The notes under the pieces are model-generated. The model saw nothing but the letters and a program-made list of their open reading frames with translations, did not search any database and was not told where the DNA came from. Shown here one piece after another: positions 40,985 through 43,691 of a DNA stretch of 43,691 bases (position 1 is its first letter; each line of letters begins with the position of its first letter). Origin of the DNA: CAZEWZ01 sp964516765 (GTDB taxonomy: Bacteria > Bacteroidota > Bacteroidia > Flavobacteriales > UBA7430); contig CAZEWZ010000013.1 of NCBI GenBank assembly GCA_964516765.1, forward strand, positions 1 through 43,691. The letters run 5' to 3'. A program made the translations under genes and the position numbers.

Positions 40985-43691
40985 ATGAAAAAAGGTCTAC
41001 TATATTTCCTCTTTTTAATATGCAATTGCGCTTATGCACAAAATTACTCTTTAATATCCCTTTCAGTCAATGGAGTGAATGATTCATGGTGTGGGGATGT
41101 CGAAGAAGTTGATTTTTTTGGTTGTTGGGGAGATCCAGATTTATTTGTTCAAATTACCGATAACTCAGGGAATTTAATTTTAAGCAGTACAACCTTCACC
41201 AATAGTAATTCTTTTGAGTTAACTATCAATCTTACCTTAGATAACTTTCCTTACACGCTGGAAGTTTTCGACTATGATGAAATATCAAATAATGATAATT
41301 TGGGAAGCTTTACACTAGATTCATCTCAAAACGGAATATTTACTCTTTCAAATGGGGGAACCTCTATTTCAATTAACTTAATGCAAAGTTTCCCTGGTTG
41401 CATGGATATTAACGCTACTAATTATGACTCGATTGCAAGCATGAATGACGGATCTTGTGAATATTTAGATTGTTTAACCGATGAAGACCTCATTCTTGTT
41501 GAAATGCAAACCGATTCCTGGGGATTTGAATCTTCAATTTCTGTAAGTGATTTTTTAGGTCAAGTCTATTTATCTATTCCTGATTTTACAGACAATTCAT
41601 TTCATTCTTTTTCTGTTTGTGTCCCCAACTCTGACATGTATTCATTTACTATTAATGACGAAATGAGTAATGGAATTTGCTGCAATTATGGAGATGGTTC
41701 ATATAATATTTATGTATGCGGAGATTTGATCGCTTCTGGGGGTAATTTTGGAGAATCTGAAAGTATTACTATCGAGTCGTGTGATTATCAATCAACAGAT
41801 TTGTTAGGGTGTATGGATCCATTTGCCTTTAATTTCAACTCCCTTGCAAATATTGATGATGAAAATTGCCTGTATTTTGATTGTCCTAGTAATGTGATTC
41901 CTGATGCAAATAATTTATTTTATCCCCCTGATGGAAGTGTTGTTGTTGAAAACTTCATTCAACTTCCAATCGCAGCAATCGGGTATTTTTATCAAGAATA
42001 TATCCAGTTTTACGCGCCAAATCAACTAGATTTAGATGGAACTTCTATTCAATTCAACAATGTACAAATTAATGAAATTAACAACCTACCATTAGGTTTA
42101 GATTACCAGTGTAGTTCTGGTAATTGTGGTTTTTCCTCAAATGAAATTGGATGTATTGGATTATTGGGAACTCCCCTTGAATCAGGATCTTTTGAATTGG
42201 CTATTTCTGCCAGTGTTTCAGTAAGCTATGATGCAGGAATTCTTGGGAATATTGAAATTGATTTTGATATTCCTTATTACGGAGGAAATACCTGGTTAGA
42301 TTTTGCTGGAGTGGACGCTTCAGTAATTAACTCAATAGTTCCTAATATAACTTTAATTGTTCAGGAGTCAAGTACTGTTTATGGTTGTACTGACCCTCTA
42401 GCAAATAATTATGATCCATTTTCTAATGTTGATGACAGTTCTTGTGATTATCAATTGATTTGTGACGGCACATCAGCAGTTATTAATTTACAGACTACAA
42501 GTTTTTCAGATGATGTATCTTGGGAAGTGCTCAATACTTCTGGAGAAATTATATTAGCTTCATCATTGATATATCAAGACAATAGTGAATACATAATTAA
42601 TGTGTGCTTAAATGTAGATGAATATTATTTTGTTAATGCCATTGATTCTTCTGGAGATGGTTGGATGAATGCAAAATTTGATATTAGTATTTATTGTGAC
42701 TCGAATTTATTTAGTCTATTAAATGTAAGCCCTACAGAGGGTTATTTAAATGAATATTCGTTATTTGTTAGTTGTAATACTCAACTTGGTTGCAATGATT
42801 CAGAGGCACTAAACTTTGATTCAATAGTTAATATTAATGATGGTTCATGTATTTATCCCCTCTTTGGTTGTACAAATCAATTGGCTCTTAATTATAATCC
42901 TCTTGCTTTTATTGATGATAATTCATGTACTATCTTTGAATGTCCCGAACTAGAAGTTTCTGAGGCCGGATTTTTTCCTCCATATGGAAGTACTTTCAAT
43001 GAAGATTCCTCTTATGTGTATTTACCTAATGGATATATAGAAGAATTTTATGATCAAAATCTTCAGTTCTATTCAGATGAATTAATTACAATTGAAGGTT
43101 TAGAGGTTGGGTTTATTTCAGCAAAAATTAACCAGGTCAATAATATGCCCGAGGGAATGTATTATCAAACTTCTTCTGAAGATTCTACTTTCTATCCTCA
43201 AAATACAGGTTGTGTAGGCTTGTTTGGCTATCCTGAAAACACAGGAACCTATAATTTATCTATTGATGCGACAGTCACCGTTGAAGTCCTTGGTAGTCCA
43301 ATTAGTTTTAATCTTCCCTACCAGGGGGGGGTGGCTATTCTTGACTTGATATTCTCTGATGGTAACTATAGCTCCTTGAATAATTTTATCCCCACTTTTG
43401 TAATAGAGGTGATTTCTCAAGTAGACAATATAGATGTTTTAGGTTGTCAAGATGTTTATGCAACTAATTTTGACTATCTAGCCACTTCAGATGATACATC
43501 CTGTGTGTATTCCCAGGATATAACCTTGAGTGGGGGTTGGAACTTTTTCTCTACTTACATTACTCCAGAAATTAACGATATTATTCAAGTATGTGCTAGT
43601 TTAGAGAATAATATTATTATTTTAAAGAATAATGAGGGCGATGCATATCTGCCCGAATGGAATTTTAATGGAATTGGAGACATAGTGATCG
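40985..43691 (+). CDS. Large secreted modular repeat protein, 3' end outside window
   Basis: The ATG at 40985 opens a frame that runs without a stop to the window edge (902 codons plus one base). The signal peptide is MKKGLLYFLFLICNCAYAQ. A C2-like beta module follows (about 22-137, DPDLFVQI...YTLEVFDYDE), then alternating modules: a 'W/D...C' type A domain (about 160-274 and 490-600) and a type B domain of about 150 residues (about 299-460 and 650-815). GC.D...DDGSC repeats act as joints, starting at residues 138, 275, 467, 602, 628 and 820. A GWNFFSTYI module begins at about 850, as in the 1669-aa protease. The missing end probably carries a T9SS tail. No catalytic motif is seen, so adhesion or binding is the guess. 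Confidence 0.85.
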   Translation, partial: MKKGLLYFLFLICNCAYAQNYSLISLSVNGVNDSWCGDVEEVDFFGCWGDPDLFVQITDNSGNLILSSTTFTNSNSFELTINLTLDNFPYTLEVFDYDEISNNDNLGSFTLDSSQNGIFTLSNGGTSISINLMQSFPGCMDINATNYDSIASMNDGSCEYLDCLTDEDLILVEMQTDSWGFESSISVSDFLGQVYLSIPDFTDNSFHSFSVCVPNSDMYSFTINDEMSNGICCNYGDGSYNIYVCGDLIASGGNFGESESITIESCDYQSTDLLGCMDPFAFNFNSLANIDDENCLYFDCPSNVIPDANNLFYPPDGSVVVENFIQLPIAAIGYFYQEYIQFYAPNQLDLDGTSIQFNNVQINEINNLPLGLDYQCSSGNCGFSSNEIGCIGLLGTPLESGSFELAISASVSVSYDAGILGNIEIDFDIPYYGGNTWLDFAGVDASVINSIVPNITLIVQESSTVYGCTDPLANNYDPFSNVDDSSCDYQLICDGTSAVINLQTTSFSDDVSWEVLNTSGEIILASSLIYQDNSEYIINVCLNVDEYYFVNAIDSSGDGWMNAKFDISIYCDSNLFSLLNVSPTEGYLNEYSLFVSCNTQLGCNDSEALNFDSIVNINDGSCIYPLFGCTNQLALNYNPLAFIDDNSCTIFECPELEVSEAGFFPPYGSTFNEDSSYVYLPNGYIEEFYDQNLQFYSDELITIEGLEVGFISAKINQVNNMPEGMYYQTSSEDSTFYPQNTGCVGLFGYPENTGTYNLSIDATVTVEVLGSPISFNLPYQGGVAILDLIFSDGNYSSLNNFIPTFVIEVISQVDNIDVLGCQDVYATNFDYLATSDDTSCVYSQDITLSGGWNFFSTYITPEINDIIQVCASLENNIIILKNNEGDAYLPEWNFNGIGDIVI
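41396..43503 (+). repeat. Six dispersed GC.D...DDGSC repeats (coding)
   Basis: Units at 41396, 41807, 42383, 42788, 42866 and 43442 match the repeat in the metalloprotease gene. All lie in the same frame as the ORF start, which confirms the reading frame over 2 kb. Two adjacent units (42788 and 42866) are separated by only a few residues; the others are spaced by larger modules. The third and fifth units diverge at the DDGS positions (DDSSC, DDNSC). Confidence 0.85.

Overview
The window looks like part of the chromosome of a free-living, probably marine member of the Bacteroidota, most likely order Flavobacteriales. The evidence is AT-rich DNA (about one third G+C by eye), tightly packed genes with very short or overlapping junctions, promoters of the Bacteroidota type (-33 TTTG, about 19-20 nt spacer, -7 TAnnTTTG), a parA-parB-DUF5683-dapB-lepB-wbqC gene order typical of the phylum, and several secreted proteins with type IX secretion (T9SS) sorting domains or CHU_C C-termini. 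I see no insertion sequence, prophage, CRISPR array or rRNA.

Layout. 1-309: three tRNA genes on the minus strand (Ser-GCU, Pro-UGG, Arg-UCU; the last is cut by the window edge) behind one good promoter. 440-2530: pgpH, a membrane HD-domain c-di-AMP phosphodiesterase. 2644-3822: a thiolase. 3912-5357: an RlmD-like 23S rRNA methyltransferase that seems to lack the Fe-S cysteines. 5424-11426: a minus-strand run read as parA, parB, a DUF5683 protein, dapB, two tandem divergent type I signal peptidases and wbqC. 11537-14689: an FMN reductase, a conserved 468-aa protein of unknown function, a metallo-beta-lactamase-fold hydrolase and HU. 14860-18233: fmt, recQ and a small P-loop ATPase. 18310-19918: a DUF493 protein and protoporphyrinogen oxidase. 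19906-20952: an AI-2E family membrane protein. 21361-26370: a 1669-aa secreted metzincin protease. 26406-28860: lgt and mtaB. 28953-30551: an orphan peptide-binding lipoprotein. 30560-37277: a minus-strand run nhaC, TPR protein, 87-aa protein, mutL, two rhomboid proteases and an exo/endonuclease-phosphatase protein. 37318-40806: a CotH/lamin-tail/CHU_C surface protein. 40985 to the end: the first 902 codons of another large secreted protein that is open at the window edge.

How the genes fit together. Envelope biology dominates: two signal peptidases and Lgt process exported proteins, rhomboids cleave membrane proteins, and three giant surface or secreted proteins are probable T9SS cargo. The rest is housekeeping: chromosome partition, mismatch repair, tRNA and rRNA modification, lysine/peptidoglycan precursor synthesis, heme synthesis and c-di-AMP turnover.

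The least ordinary content is a family of about 24-residue cysteine-bounded repeats (GC.D ... DDGSC) shared by the 1669-aa protease (nine copies) and the truncated ORF (six copies). In the truncated ORF they act as spacers between duplicated larger modules. I found no complete new defence or mobile system; the best leads are these modular surface proteins, the tandem signal peptidases, the TTG-started in-frame mutL junction, and a perfect 20-bp palindrome holding the stop codons of two convergent genes.
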